Notes under the pieces: model-generated
What the model saw: the letters and a program-made list of their open reading frames with translations, nothing else
Databases searched by the model: none
Told to the model about the DNA's origin: nothing
Program-made: the position numbers and the translations under genes
From: CAZPMO01 sp964587515
Lineage (GTDB): Bacteria; Pseudomonadota; Alphaproteobacteria; MPNO01
DNA length: 22,717 nucleotides
Reading direction: 5' to 3'
Assembly (NCBI GenBank): GCA_964587515.1
Contig: CAZPMO010000067.1
Location: 1-22,717, forward strand
Shown: positions 8,150 through 15,304 of the stretch, piece after piece
How the letters are laid out: each line of letters begins with the position of its first letter
How positions within the stretch are numbered: position 1 is the stretch's first letter

Positions 8150-9041
8150 GCTTGCGCACCTTCATATAGTCCTTGAACATCGTCCGCTTTTCGGCGTCGC
8201 CGTTCGCCTTGTGGATATAGGGGCAGACATCGACGCAGATATGGCAATAGGTCTCGCGGAAGCGCGAGATCGGGTAGCACTTGTCGATATCGGTGAGCCA
8301 GCGCTTCACGCCGCCGGTGGTGATGTAATCGTCCGGGATGGCATCGCCCGGACAGTTGTTGCGGCACAGATTGCAAGTCATGCAGTAATCCTGCACGCCG
8401 AACTCATAGGGCGCGTCGGGGGCCAGCGGCAGGTCGGTGGTGACGAAGCCGGGCCGGAAATTGGCGCCCAGTTCGGGGTGGATCAGGCTGCCGTGGCGGC
8501 CAAGTTCACCGAAGCCGACCGCGTTGAACACCGGGATGGCCTGGATCTGGAACGACCCGTTGTGGTGGGCCAGGGCGCGATAGCCGAGATCCTCGCGGAT
8601 CTGTCGGGCAAGCTCGGTGGCGACGTCGGCGCATTTCGCATAGGTGCTCATGGCCTCCAGATCGACCGCGTCGGGTCCTTCGAGGGATTTCGCGTAATCC
8701 TCGTGGCAGATCACCGCGATGACGTTGTCGTATTGCAGGTCGACGCCGAGTTCGATGAACTCGGAACGCAGCGCCGTCATGCCGGTATCGTCGGCGCCGA
8801 TTTCGCGGGCGCGGCGTTTGATTTCCGCGTTCATGGCCGCCGGGTCGGTCACCTCGACGCGTTCAGGGTTCACCGGCCCGTCGCGCAATGGCGTCAGATC
8901 GTCCCAATGTTTCATCATCGCGTCGCGTTCGGGAAATGGACGTTGCCACAGCGGCACGTCGTCCATGCCGCGCTTGCGCAACGCTTCGGCCAGCAGGGCG
9001 TCCTGGAGCCCCTGTTCACGTATCCAACTCGTGCCGATCAT
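8115..9041 (-). CDS. Reductive-dehalogenase/QueG-like double [4Fe-4S] protein
   Basis: 308-residue protein of the cobalamin-dependent RdhA/QueG superfamily. Two ferredoxin-like motifs are intact. Cys220-223-226-230 read CX2CX2CX3CP, and Cys255-266-269-273 read CX10CX2CX3CP. The segment before them (GFGELGRHGSLIHPELG, then VTTDLPLAPD) follows the pattern of reductive dehalogenases more than that of the queuosine enzyme QueG. It has no twin-arginine signal and no RdhB-type anchor gene beside it. It is shorter than respiratory RdhAs and lacks the fused reductase domain of BhbA/NpRdhA, so a soluble catabolic role is inferred. Start: ATG 9041 has GGAGG (complement of 9050-9054) eight bases upstream, whereas the in-frame ATG at 9056 has no such site. 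First gene of a three-gene operon. Confidence 0.82.
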   Translation of the reverse strand: MIGTSWIREQGLQDALLAEALRKRGMDDVPLWQRPFPERDAMMKHWDDLTPLRDGPVNPERVEVTDPAAMNAEIKRRAREIGADDTGMTALRSEFIELGVDLQYDNVIAVICHEDYAKSLEGPDAVDLEAMSTYAKCADVATELARQIREDLGYRALAHHNGSFQIQAIPVFNAVGFGELGRHGSLIHPELGANFRPGFVTTDLPLAPDAPYEFGVQDYCMTCNLCRNNCPGDAIPDDYITTGGVKRWLTDIDKCYPISRFRETYCHICVDVCPYIHKANGDAEKRTMFKDYMKVRKHEGYKTPKGER

Positions 9042-9089
9042 CGCCGGTGCCTCCATTTTCGATTCGGGAAAGGTTAGCGTGTTGCCCGC

Positions 9090-9104
9090 CGGGTTTCAAA
9101 CCCG
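9090..9104. promoter_or_regulatory. Perfect dyad in divergent promoter region (operator candidate)
   Basis: CGGGTTT and AAACCCG flank a single central C, giving a perfect 15-bp dyad. It lies between the divergent starts of the RdhA-like operon (minus) and the VOC gene (plus), 49 bp from the former and 54 bp from the latter. The spacing is too tight for an RNA hairpin loop, so a dimeric repressor or activator site is the better reading. The regulator is not in the window. Confidence 0.5.
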
Positions 9105-9158
9105 ACCGCGCCGCGTTACTCTCGCGCTGATCGGGAGCGATATCGAGGAGGGAAGAAT

Positions 9159-9647
9159 ATGACCGAGGCGAAGAGCGAGGCCGGGTTGGCGCTGAAGCCC
9201 AAAATTCTGTCGCACGGGACACTCGGGTCGACGGATCTGGAGGCGACGCGCGCGTTTTACACCGAGTTTCTCGGGCTCGAAGTGGTGCGCACCAGCCCGA
9301 TCTCCATGATGGCGCGGCTCGGCACCGATCACGTCTATGCGGTGGTTCAGGTGAAAAAGAAACCGGCCATGACGCGGATCAACCATAACGGGCTCGACGT
9401 GGAGACCGACGCCGATGTCGACGAGTCCTACCGGACCGTGCTGGCGGCGCAGGAAAAATGGGGGCTGCATGGCATTACACGGCCGGTGGCGCAGCACGGC
9501 ACCTACAGCTTCCACTTCTCGGACGCCGACGACAATTGCTGGGAAATCCTGTCCAACCCGCCGCGCGGCTATACCTGGATCTTCGAAAAAGGCGACCAGG
9601 AAGGCCGCGGCCACCTCGACCGCGCATTCCGGGAGACGGACGGCTAG
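9159..9647 (+). CDS. VOC-family (glyoxalase/extradiol dioxygenase-like) protein
   Basis: Soluble 162-residue vicinal-oxygen-chelate protein. The first beta-alpha-beta unit begins ILSHGTLGSTDLEATRAFYTEFLGLEVV with the expected metal-ligand His. A second His occurs in RINHNGLDV and a Glu in DDNCWEILSN, consistent with a metal site. Single-chain length suggests a homodimer. GAGGAGGGAAG just before ATG 9159 is a strong ribosome-binding site. It is divergent from the RdhA-like operon and may share its regulation through the dyad at 9090-9104. The exact reaction (isomerase, lyase, dioxygenase or resistance protein) cannot be told. Confidence 0.85.
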   Translation: MTEAKSEAGLALKPKILSHGTLGSTDLEATRAFYTEFLGLEVVRTSPISMMARLGTDHVYAVVQVKKKPAMTRINHNGLDVETDADVDESYRTVLAAQEKWGLHGITRPVAQHGTYSFHFSDADDNCWEILSNPPRGYTWIFEKGDQEGRGHLDRAFRETDG

Positions 9648-9686
9648 GAATTTCGCGCGATCCGGCTTAGGCGCTCATACGGTGAG

Positions 9687-11471
9687 TCAGAGCGTTCTCG
9701 CAAACAGTTCGCTCTGGTCTTGTCGTTCTTCCATGTTCGACTTGAGCCAGAATGTGAACGTCGACCCTTTCCCCAATTCGGACTCGACTTCTATATCTCC
9801 GCCCATCAAACGGCAAAACCGGCGGCTGATTGAAAGGCCGAGCCCGGTGCCGCCGTATTTTCGGGTCGTGGAAGATTCCGCCTGAGTGAAGTCCTCGAAC
9901 AGGATGGATTTCTGAACGGGGTTCATTCCAATCCCGGTATCGGATACCCGAAAGACGACCCAGTCTCCGTCATCCGCGGTCTCATTTTCGACGTTAAGGA
10001 CAACCTTGCCGTTCTCCGTGAATTTCGCGGCGTTGCTCAACAGATTGAAAAGCACCTGGCGGACCCTGATTACGTCGGAGCACATTTCATCGAGCTGTTC
10101 CGAACAATTCACCTCTATTGAATTTCCGTTCTTTTCGATTGCTGGCTGGACCATCGATACCGCGTCTTTCAGCACATCACGTATGTCGAATATTCGATAT
10201 TCGAGTTCCACCTTTCCGGCCTCGATTTTCGACAGATCGAGAACGTCGTTGATCAGCGTGAGCAGATGGTTGCCGGCGTCCGTGATCTTTTTCAGGTCGT
10301 CAATGCATTCCTGCTGACCCTCGTCCTCGGCTACCTCCGTCAGCATCTCGCTGTACCCGATTATGGCGTTTAGAGGCGTGCGCAGTTCGTGACTCATATT
10401 GGCGAGGAAGGCCGACTTGGTCTGGTTGGCGACCTCTGCTTCCTCCTTGGCCCGTTGCAGCGCCTCTTCCGCCTGTACATGTTCGGTAATGTCCTGCAAC
10501 GCGCCGACCATCAGGATCGGTGTGTCTTCGGAATCGCATTGGATCTCGGCCCGTGAATGAACATGAAGGACGGCGCCGTCCGCGTGCACGATCCGGTATT
10601 GATAATCGAAAGGCTCGGCCTCCGCGCGGGCGCGGCGGTTCATCTCGCCAACGTTTTCGCGGTCTTCCGGATGAATGCGCTTCATAAACTCTTCAAAGTC
10701 GAGGGCGCCATTTTCCAATTCCGTTTCGAGAATCCGGCATAGTTCCTCAGAATAGAAGTATTCCTTATTGCGGAGATCGACCGCCCAGGAGCCGACATTG
10801 GCGATGCGCTGAGCCGCCGAAAGGTTTGCCTCGCTAATTCGAAGGGCTACCTGGGCCCGTTCATATTCGGTGATGTCATCGACCATCGCGACGCAGAATT
10901 TGAAATTGCCCCTTTCGTCGCGTACGGCGGATGAAACGAGACGAACGGTGAATGGATCTCCGCCCTTGCGCAGATAATGCTTCTCGAAGCGAATTGTCTC
11001 CGATTCACCCGAGAGCAACTTGCGGAACTGTTCCTGGCTGTGTTTCACATCTTCTGGGGCAGTCAGAGAGCCGAAGCTGAACTTGAAAATTTCCTCCCGC
11101 TCAAGATTGAACATCTTCAGCAAGGCCGGATTAACGTCCAGAAAGTTGCCTTTTTCGTTGATGAGGCAGAATCCTAATGCCGCCTCTTCGAAGACCGCGC
11201 GGAATTGAGCCTCGCTTTCGCGCATGGCCTGTTCGGCCAGATTTCGTTGTTCGATATAGGGCCGAACGATCAGAAAATGGATGACTGGAATCAAAATCAG
11301 GGTAATCGTGATCGCATCGGTCAGGGAATGTTCCCAATCAGGATTCCAGGTTTCGTCGCCGGAAATCAATGCCGTGATAAAGGCTTCCGCGAGAAACACC
11401 GTAAGGATGATCGTGAAGATGACGCCGGCTTGCTTGGCCCTCATCTTGATCAGATTTTGCTTCTCACCCAA
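9687..11471 (-). CDS. Membrane PAS-PAS sensor histidine kinase
   Basis: 594-residue inner-membrane sensor. It has two hydrophobic segments (about 14-36 and 51-70) with a short periplasmic loop, then two PAS/PAC domains (about 85-205 and 215-333; PAC ends VDDITEYERA and QDITEHVQAE). A coiled linker leads to a HisKA domain with the phospho-acceptor His361 in SHELRTPLN. The HATPase has Asn480 in NLLSNAAKF, DTGIGM (511-516) and GGTGLGLS (540-547), all intact. There is no receiver domain and no response regulator beside it, so it is an orphan. Start is uncertain: TTG 11471 has GAGAGG eight bases upstream, while ATG 11444 (codon 10) has only a weak site. It converges with the VOC gene. Confidence 0.93.
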   Translation of the reverse strand: MGEKQNLIKMRAKQAGVIFTIILTVFLAEAFITALISGDETWNPDWEHSLTDAITITLILIPVIHFLIVRPYIEQRNLAEQAMRESEAQFRAVFEEAALGFCLINEKGNFLDVNPALLKMFNLEREEIFKFSFGSLTAPEDVKHSQEQFRKLLSGESETIRFEKHYLRKGGDPFTVRLVSSAVRDERGNFKFCVAMVDDITEYERAQVALRISEANLSAAQRIANVGSWAVDLRNKEYFYSEELCRILETELENGALDFEEFMKRIHPEDRENVGEMNRRARAEAEPFDYQYRIVHADGAVLHVHSRAEIQCDSEDTPILMVGALQDITEHVQAEEALQRAKEEAEVANQTKSAFLANMSHELRTPLNAIIGYSEMLTEVAEDEGQQECIDDLKKITDAGNHLLTLINDVLDLSKIEAGKVELEYRIFDIRDVLKDAVSMVQPAIEKNGNSIEVNCSEQLDEMCSDVIRVRQVLFNLLSNAAKFTENGKVVLNVENETADDGDWVVFRVSDTGIGMNPVQKSILFEDFTQAESSTTRKYGGTGLGLSISRRFCRLMGGDIEVESELGKGSTFTFWLKSNMEERQDQSELFARTL

Positions 11472-11655
11472 TCGACGGGCCTCTCATAGGAGGGGGGACG
11501 AAGCCTTTCGACACCACTCCAAAGGAGGTACGGCCCTGGAATCCCTTTTTCCTGATCGTGACGCGGCCAATCGCCTCGCCCGCCATTTTCCGGAAACGGT
11601 GGTTCGGGCGTCGGTCCTTTAGGCGGACAGCAATGGTGTTGCAGTTCATTTCCAT
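11464..11655 (-). CDS. Doubtful small ORF upstream of kinase
   Basis: A 63-codon frame starting ATG at 11655 (GTG 11661 also possible), very basic and ending FVPPPMRGPSIG. Its stop overlaps the proposed TTG start of the histidine kinase by 8 bp, which would suit translational coupling. No ribosome-binding site is evident and the sequence resembles no family I know. It may be just the kinase leader. Confidence 0.25.
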   Translation of the reverse strand: MEMNCNTIAVRLKDRRPNHRFRKMAGEAIGRVTIRKKGFQGRTSFGVVSKGFVPPPMRGPSIG

Positions 11656-11666
11656 GGCCACGCGCG

Positions 11667-11690
11667 AATCCCCGGCATATGCGCGGGATT
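11667..11690. promoter_or_regulatory. 24-bp near-perfect dyad (operator candidate)
   Basis: AATCCC (11667-11672) and GGGATT (11685-11690) flank the self-complementary core GCATATGC (11675-11682). Only the two base pairs between arm and core do not match, so 20 of 24 positions are symmetric. It lies upstream of the kinase in the AT-rich intergenic region, and a dimeric transcription factor site is the simplest reading. Confidence 0.45.
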
Positions 11691-11727
11691 AATCTAGATA
11701 AACATCCGAATTTATTCGTCTAGATTA
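11690..11727. promoter_or_regulatory. Inverted repeat TAATCTAGA / TCTAGATTA
   Basis: Perfect 9-bp arms at 11690-11698 and 11719-11727 with a 20-bp spacer that itself contains CGAAT-TT-ATTCG. It abuts the 24-bp dyad. Arms one to two helical turns apart suggest two bound protein dimers or a cooperative site rather than an RNA terminator. Confidence 0.45.
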
Positions 11728-11799
11728 TGGGCCATAACAATTAATGTGCTGTAAACCAAATTTATCTTACGGATCAGGCCTCTTCGCGCTGCGTCGAGT

Positions 11800-12237
11800 C
11801 TACAGCACCGGGCACAGCCAGCCGACGATGGCGCCATAGACGCCGTGGATGATGGCCGCGGTCGCCCAGGCCATGCGGTGCAGCTTTACGCCAAACAGAC
11901 CGTCGCGGAAGAATACCGGCACAAAAATGAACATCGCACCGACCCATAGGATCGCGCCCCAGATGATGCCTTTCACGACGCCGGGGCCCGGCAAATACTG
12001 GGCCACCTCGGTCGCGTAAACCAGCGCGAAGATCACGCCATTCAGGTGGATCACGAAGAAACCCATCCAGTAGGGCGGCTTGCCGCCCATGGATTCTCCG
12101 AAACAGAGATCGGCCATGCCCATGGACAGATCGATCTTGGGCAGGCCGAACCGGTCCGCCCACAGCGCCACCATGATATGGGCATAGGTGGCCAGCACGC
12201 CGGCCACCACGATCAGAGCTAAATTATCGAGTGTCAT
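11800..12237 (-). CDS. Small four-helix membrane protein, unknown function
   Basis: 145-residue integral inner-membrane protein with four hydrophobic stretches (about 7-26, 58-79, 87-108, 119-141). A polar loop LPKIDLSMGMADLCFG lies between helices 1 and 2. The pattern is loosely like small YagU/DUF6789-type proteins, but I would not assign a family firmly. The frame is open further upstream, but ATG 12237 begins directly before the first helix and the upstream extension is low-complexity Arg/Pro-rich. No clear ribosome-binding site is visible. It is alone in its transcription unit or read towards the kinase across 328 bp. Confidence 0.75.
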   Translation of the reverse strand: MTLDNLALIVVAGVLATYAHIMVALWADRFGLPKIDLSMGMADLCFGESMGGKPPYWMGFFVIHLNGVIFALVYATEVAQYLPGPGVVKGIIWGAILWVGAMFIFVPVFFRDGLFGVKLHRMAWATAAIIHGVYGAIVGWLCPVL

Positions 12238-12809
12238 CAAATGCCGCGACGCGGGCGCCGCGCTCCCCCCAGTTGAAATCCCCGGCCGCGTCTTTCTCGC
12301 ACGGCGTCGCCCTGGATCATGTCGGATGGATGGGGACGATGCAATGGCGGCGCGCGACGGATGGTCGCGGCGCATTCACCCCCTTGACCCTGATTCCCAT
12401 GGTGCTAGGATTTCAAATGTAAGGCGTTTCGAAAACTGAATCACCTTATGTACCGGGCGTCGAAGGGCGGCCCGGATGAGCGGTCGGATTTATCGCGGCA
12501 AAGCTCAGGCCACGGGCCTCGCAGATGCTTTCGCCCATCCGACTGAAAGACGGCGGAGCTCACCCTAGGGGGCTCCGCCGTCACCATTTTGGGGCAGAAA
12601 CCCTCGATCCCTGGTGTTGCCGAGATTTTCATATTCGGGCAAGGACAAAGAGTTGGGGCAAAATTAGGCTCAACAAGGAAGACGCGCCTTGACGTCCGGG
12701 AAGCGCCATTAACGGAGATTGGGATAAGGCGCAAAAGGCTTTGTTATAACTGCGGCAATTTGTTGAACAATTCGGTTGCCATCGGGACACTCTTTATCCG
12801 CAACAATGC
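12238..12809. other. 572-bp region with no convincing gene
   Basis: The region lies between the membrane-protein start and the SDR stop. Short open frames exist on both strands (for example minus 12441-12734 and plus 12589-12840), but none has a recognisable domain or ribosome-binding site. The right half (about 12600-12800) is less GC-rich than the flanking genes. It may hold a decayed gene, a long 3' region of the SDR transcript, or a small RNA. One strong hairpin is listed separately. Confidence 0.5.
12549..12582. terminator. Strong 11-bp hairpin, possible terminator
   Basis: GACGGCGGAGC (12549-12559) pairs perfectly with GCTCCGCCGTC (12572-12582) around a 12-base loop that contains the self-complementary CCCTAGGG. 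On the plus strand it is followed by ACCATTTT, and on the minus strand by TTTC, so U-tracts are short in both directions. It lies about 230 bp downstream of the minus-strand SDR gene and could end that transcript, or be part of a structured RNA. Confidence 0.45.
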
Positions 12810-13565
12810 TCAGGCCAGAGTCAGACCACCATCCACGTGAACGGTTTGGCCTGTGATATAGGAGGCATCGCGGGACAGCAGGAACGCGATGAGCGCGGCG
12901 GCATCGTCGGGGACACCGATCCGGCCCATCGGCACTTTGGTAATCGCTTTTTGCCGTGCTTTGTCGGAAAGCGCCGAGTGTCCGGATGCATCCTTTCGCG
13001 TGTAACCTGGTGCAACGCTGTTAACGGTGACCCCGGAAGGTGCGAGCTGGACGGCTAGCGTTTTCGCCAGTGATTCCATGGCTGCCTTGGCGGCCGCGGT
13101 GGCCGCGAACAAACCGTCGGCCGCGTATACATGCGCGACAAACGAGCTCGTGGCGACAATACGTCCCCAGTCGGAACTCTGCAGATAGGGTATCGCGGCG
13201 CTCGCCAGCAAAAAGAAGGCCTCCGACATGCTGCGTTCGGCTTGGGCAAGCCCTTCAAAACCAACCTCGCGAAGCCCACCGGCCTGGGCAACGCCCGCAT
13301 TGCTGACGATCTGATCGAGCGCGCCGAATGATTCAACCGCGCCCTTAACCAACCTTTCCGGAATCTTCGAATCCCTGAGATCGCCCAATTCGATCACGAC
13401 CTGAGACCCCGCGTCCTTCGCCAATTTCGCGACGGCTTCCAGACCTTTCCGATTATTTTGGGCGGTGATCAGAAGTCGTGTTCCGGGGGCCGCAATGCGT
13501 TGGCAGACGGCCGCACCGATTCCGCTAGCGGCGCCGGTGACCAGGACAACGCGTTCTTCGGTCAT
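12810..13565 (-). CDS. SDR-fold protein with substituted catalytic residues
   Basis: Classical short-chain dehydrogenase fold, 251 residues. The cofactor motif TGAASGIG is at residues 10-17. NAG is at 89-91, and the C-terminal DASYITGQTVHVDGG is normal. The active site is not. In the YxxxK position the sequence reads TAAAK (Thr156, Lys160; codon ACC), and the usual helix Asn (VNxxGxF) reads RSMSEAF with Ser112. Ser140/141 remains. It may be a non-catalytic binding or regulatory paralogue, or use another acid. ATG 13565 is preferred over GTG 13577; neither has a strong ribosome-binding site. It is divergent from the UbiD gene across 233 bp, suggesting shared control. Confidence 0.88.
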   Translation of the reverse strand: MTEERVVLVTGAASGIGAAVCQRIAAPGTRLLITAQNNRKGLEAVAKLAKDAGSQVVIELGDLRDSKIPERLVKGAVESFGALDQIVSNAGVAQAGGLREVGFEGLAQAERSMSEAFFLLASAAIPYLQSSDWGRIVATSSFVAHVYAADGLFAATAAAKAAMESLAKTLAVQLAPSGVTVNSVAPGYTRKDASGHSALSDKARQKAITKVPMGRIGVPDDAAALIAFLLSRDASYITGQTVHVDGGLTLA

Positions 13566-13798
13566 ATTTTTTCCCACGTGAATTGGAGGAATTGTAGGTG
13601 CCGTCGAAGGCAGAGTCCATCGAGGCCCAAAGCCCGCTCCGGGTGAACAATGGTCCTAAGCGGCCCCGCGTTCGATGTCCGTTGTTGCGACTACAATGGG
13701 AGTTTCGGGATCGATCCGCTGAATGTCTGAACCTGAAGGCAAAGCGGGCACGATAGGGTAGTCTGTGCATCGTTCGATCAACAACACGAGTAATCAAC

Positions 13799-15265
13799 AT
13801 GGCTCCGCCGACACGCTCGAACCGTCTGCCCAGGGATATGCGTTCGTGGATCGATGAGTTGGAACAAGCCAATGAGCTTGTCCATATCGACAAGCCGGTC
13901 GATCCGGTGACCGAGATGGGGGCGCTGATGTATCAGTCGCGCGAAAAGGCGCTGATGTTCGAGAATCTGCCCAACGGCTGGCGGTCGTTGGGCCAGGCAA
14001 CCGCCAACATCCGGCACGCGGCGCTCGCGTTCGGCACGACGGAAGAAAAGCTGGTGCCGCTGGTCGCCGAGCGCATGGGGATCCGGATCGCGCCCGAACT
14101 GGTCGATGACGGGCCGGTGAAAGAGGTGTGTCTGAAGAAGGGCGAATTCGATCTTACTGAGTTACCGGCGCATATTTCCGGTCACCTGGATGGCGGGCCG
14201 GCGATCGGGTCGGCCCTGATGATCACCAAGGATCCCGATACCGGCGCGCGCAACATGAGCTATCACCGTCTGCAGATCAAAGGCCCGGACAAGACAGGGA
14301 TTCTGCTTTATCCGCGCGATGCCTGGAAAAACTATCTCAAGTATCAGGAACGCAATGAACCCATGCCGGTGGCCTTCGTTATCGGCCATCACCCGCTGAT
14401 CTACGCCGCGGCCGGGACCACGGCGGAATACGGCGTCGACGAGCTGGAAATCGCCGGTGGCTATCTCGATGAGCCGGTAAGGCTGGTGAAGTGCGAGACC
14501 ATCGATCTCGAGGTCCCCGCCGATGCCGAGATCGTGCTGGAGGGCCATATCCCGCCCCATTACCGTGAAGAGGAAGGGCCGTTCTCCGAGTTTCAGGACT
14601 ACTACCTCGCCGGTGCGGGTAAGAACCCGATTGTCGAATATCAGTGCATGACGAAGCGCCAGGACGCGATTTTCAAGACCCTGCAGAACGGCACGGAAAT
14701 GGAGGGCGGCGTTTTTCACAAAATCCCGATCAGCGCGACCATCTATCGCCGGCTGCAGTCCGTCGGCGGCAGCCCCGACCTGCACAATGTGATGTCGCTT
14801 CCCGGCATATTCGGGCTGGCGATACAGATGACGCCGCGATTTTACGGCGAGGCGAAAAACCTGATGATGGCGGCGCTGTCGTCGCAATACCAGCACCCGA
14901 AGATCATCGTCGCGGTCGACCGGGACGTCGATATTTTCAATCCCGCCGAGCTGTGGTGGGCGGTGACCACCCGGGTCAACCCCGACCAGGATGTCTCGAT
15001 CATTTCCAACACGCACAACCACGCCATGGATCCTTCCCTGCCGGAGGTCGGCGCGCCGGGAACCGGGCTGTGGCAACGGCTGGGGTCCAAGATGCTGATC
15101 GATGCCACCATCCCGCCGCCGGCCGATGCCGAGGCGCGCGCGTCGTTCGAACGCATTCGTCCAGCCAGGCCGGAGTTGCGGCTCGAGGATTACGCCGCCG
15201 ACGAGTCGCTGTCGCTGGTGCGCGCGATGTCACCCGACTTCTTCGGCTCCAAACTGCTGAAATAA
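13799..15265 (+). CDS. UbiD-family prenylated-FMN decarboxylase
   Basis: 488-residue cytoplasmic (de)carboxylase of the UbiD superfamily, which acts on aromatic or alpha,beta-unsaturated acids using prenylated FMN. Seen residues are Asn152 and Arg157 in NMSYHR, Glu248 in IVLEG, and Glu259/Glu264 in EGPFSEF. These match the metal/prFMN ligands and the catalytic Glu-Arg-Glu set of fungal Fdc1 by spacing. Length is normal. No UbiX prenyltransferase gene occurs in the window, so prFMN must be supplied from elsewhere. ATG 13799 has only a weak site (ACGAG) upstream. It could be a ubiquinone-pathway UbiD, but the divergent context with an SDR and absence of ubi genes favours a catabolic member such as a phenolic-acid or phthalate decarboxylase. 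Confidence 0.9.
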   Translation: MAPPTRSNRLPRDMRSWIDELEQANELVHIDKPVDPVTEMGALMYQSREKALMFENLPNGWRSLGQATANIRHAALAFGTTEEKLVPLVAERMGIRIAPELVDDGPVKEVCLKKGEFDLTELPAHISGHLDGGPAIGSALMITKDPDTGARNMSYHRLQIKGPDKTGILLYPRDAWKNYLKYQERNEPMPVAFVIGHHPLIYAAAGTTAEYGVDELEIAGGYLDEPVRLVKCETIDLEVPADAEIVLEGHIPPHYREEEGPFSEFQDYYLAGAGKNPIVEYQCMTKRQDAIFKTLQNGTEMEGGVFHKIPISATIYRRLQSVGGSPDLHNVMSLPGIFGLAIQMTPRFYGEAKNLMMAALSSQYQHPKIIVAVDRDVDIFNPAELWWAVTTRVNPDQDVSIISNTHNHAMDPSLPEVGAPGTGLWQRLGSKMLIDATIPPPADAEARASFERIRPARPELRLEDYAADESLSLVRAMSPDFFGSKLLK

Positions 15266-15304
15266 GGTGCTCCAGGGGAAGCGAAGGCGTTGCGTGACGA
15301 GCAG

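Larger units (their letters stand above)
11472..11799. other. AT-rich intergenic region upstream of kinase
   Basis: The 328 bp between the kinase start and the end of the small membrane-protein gene. The kinase-proximal part holds the doubtful small ORF. The distal part (about 11685-11770) is markedly AT-rich compared with the rest of the window, as expected of a promoter for the minus-strand kinase, and contains two dyads listed separately. I could not assign confident -35/-10 boxes; CATAAT on the minus strand near 11725-11730 is a possible -10. Confidence 0.5.

Noticed and set aside
9057..9158. Cobalamin riboswitch upstream of the corrinoid-protein operon
   Set aside because: The spacer is only about 100 bp and no B12-box-like sequence or large fold was seen.
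12441..12840. Short open frames (minus 12441-12734, plus 12589-12840) as genes
   Set aside because: No ribosome-binding site, no recognisable domain, and codon use unlike neighbours.
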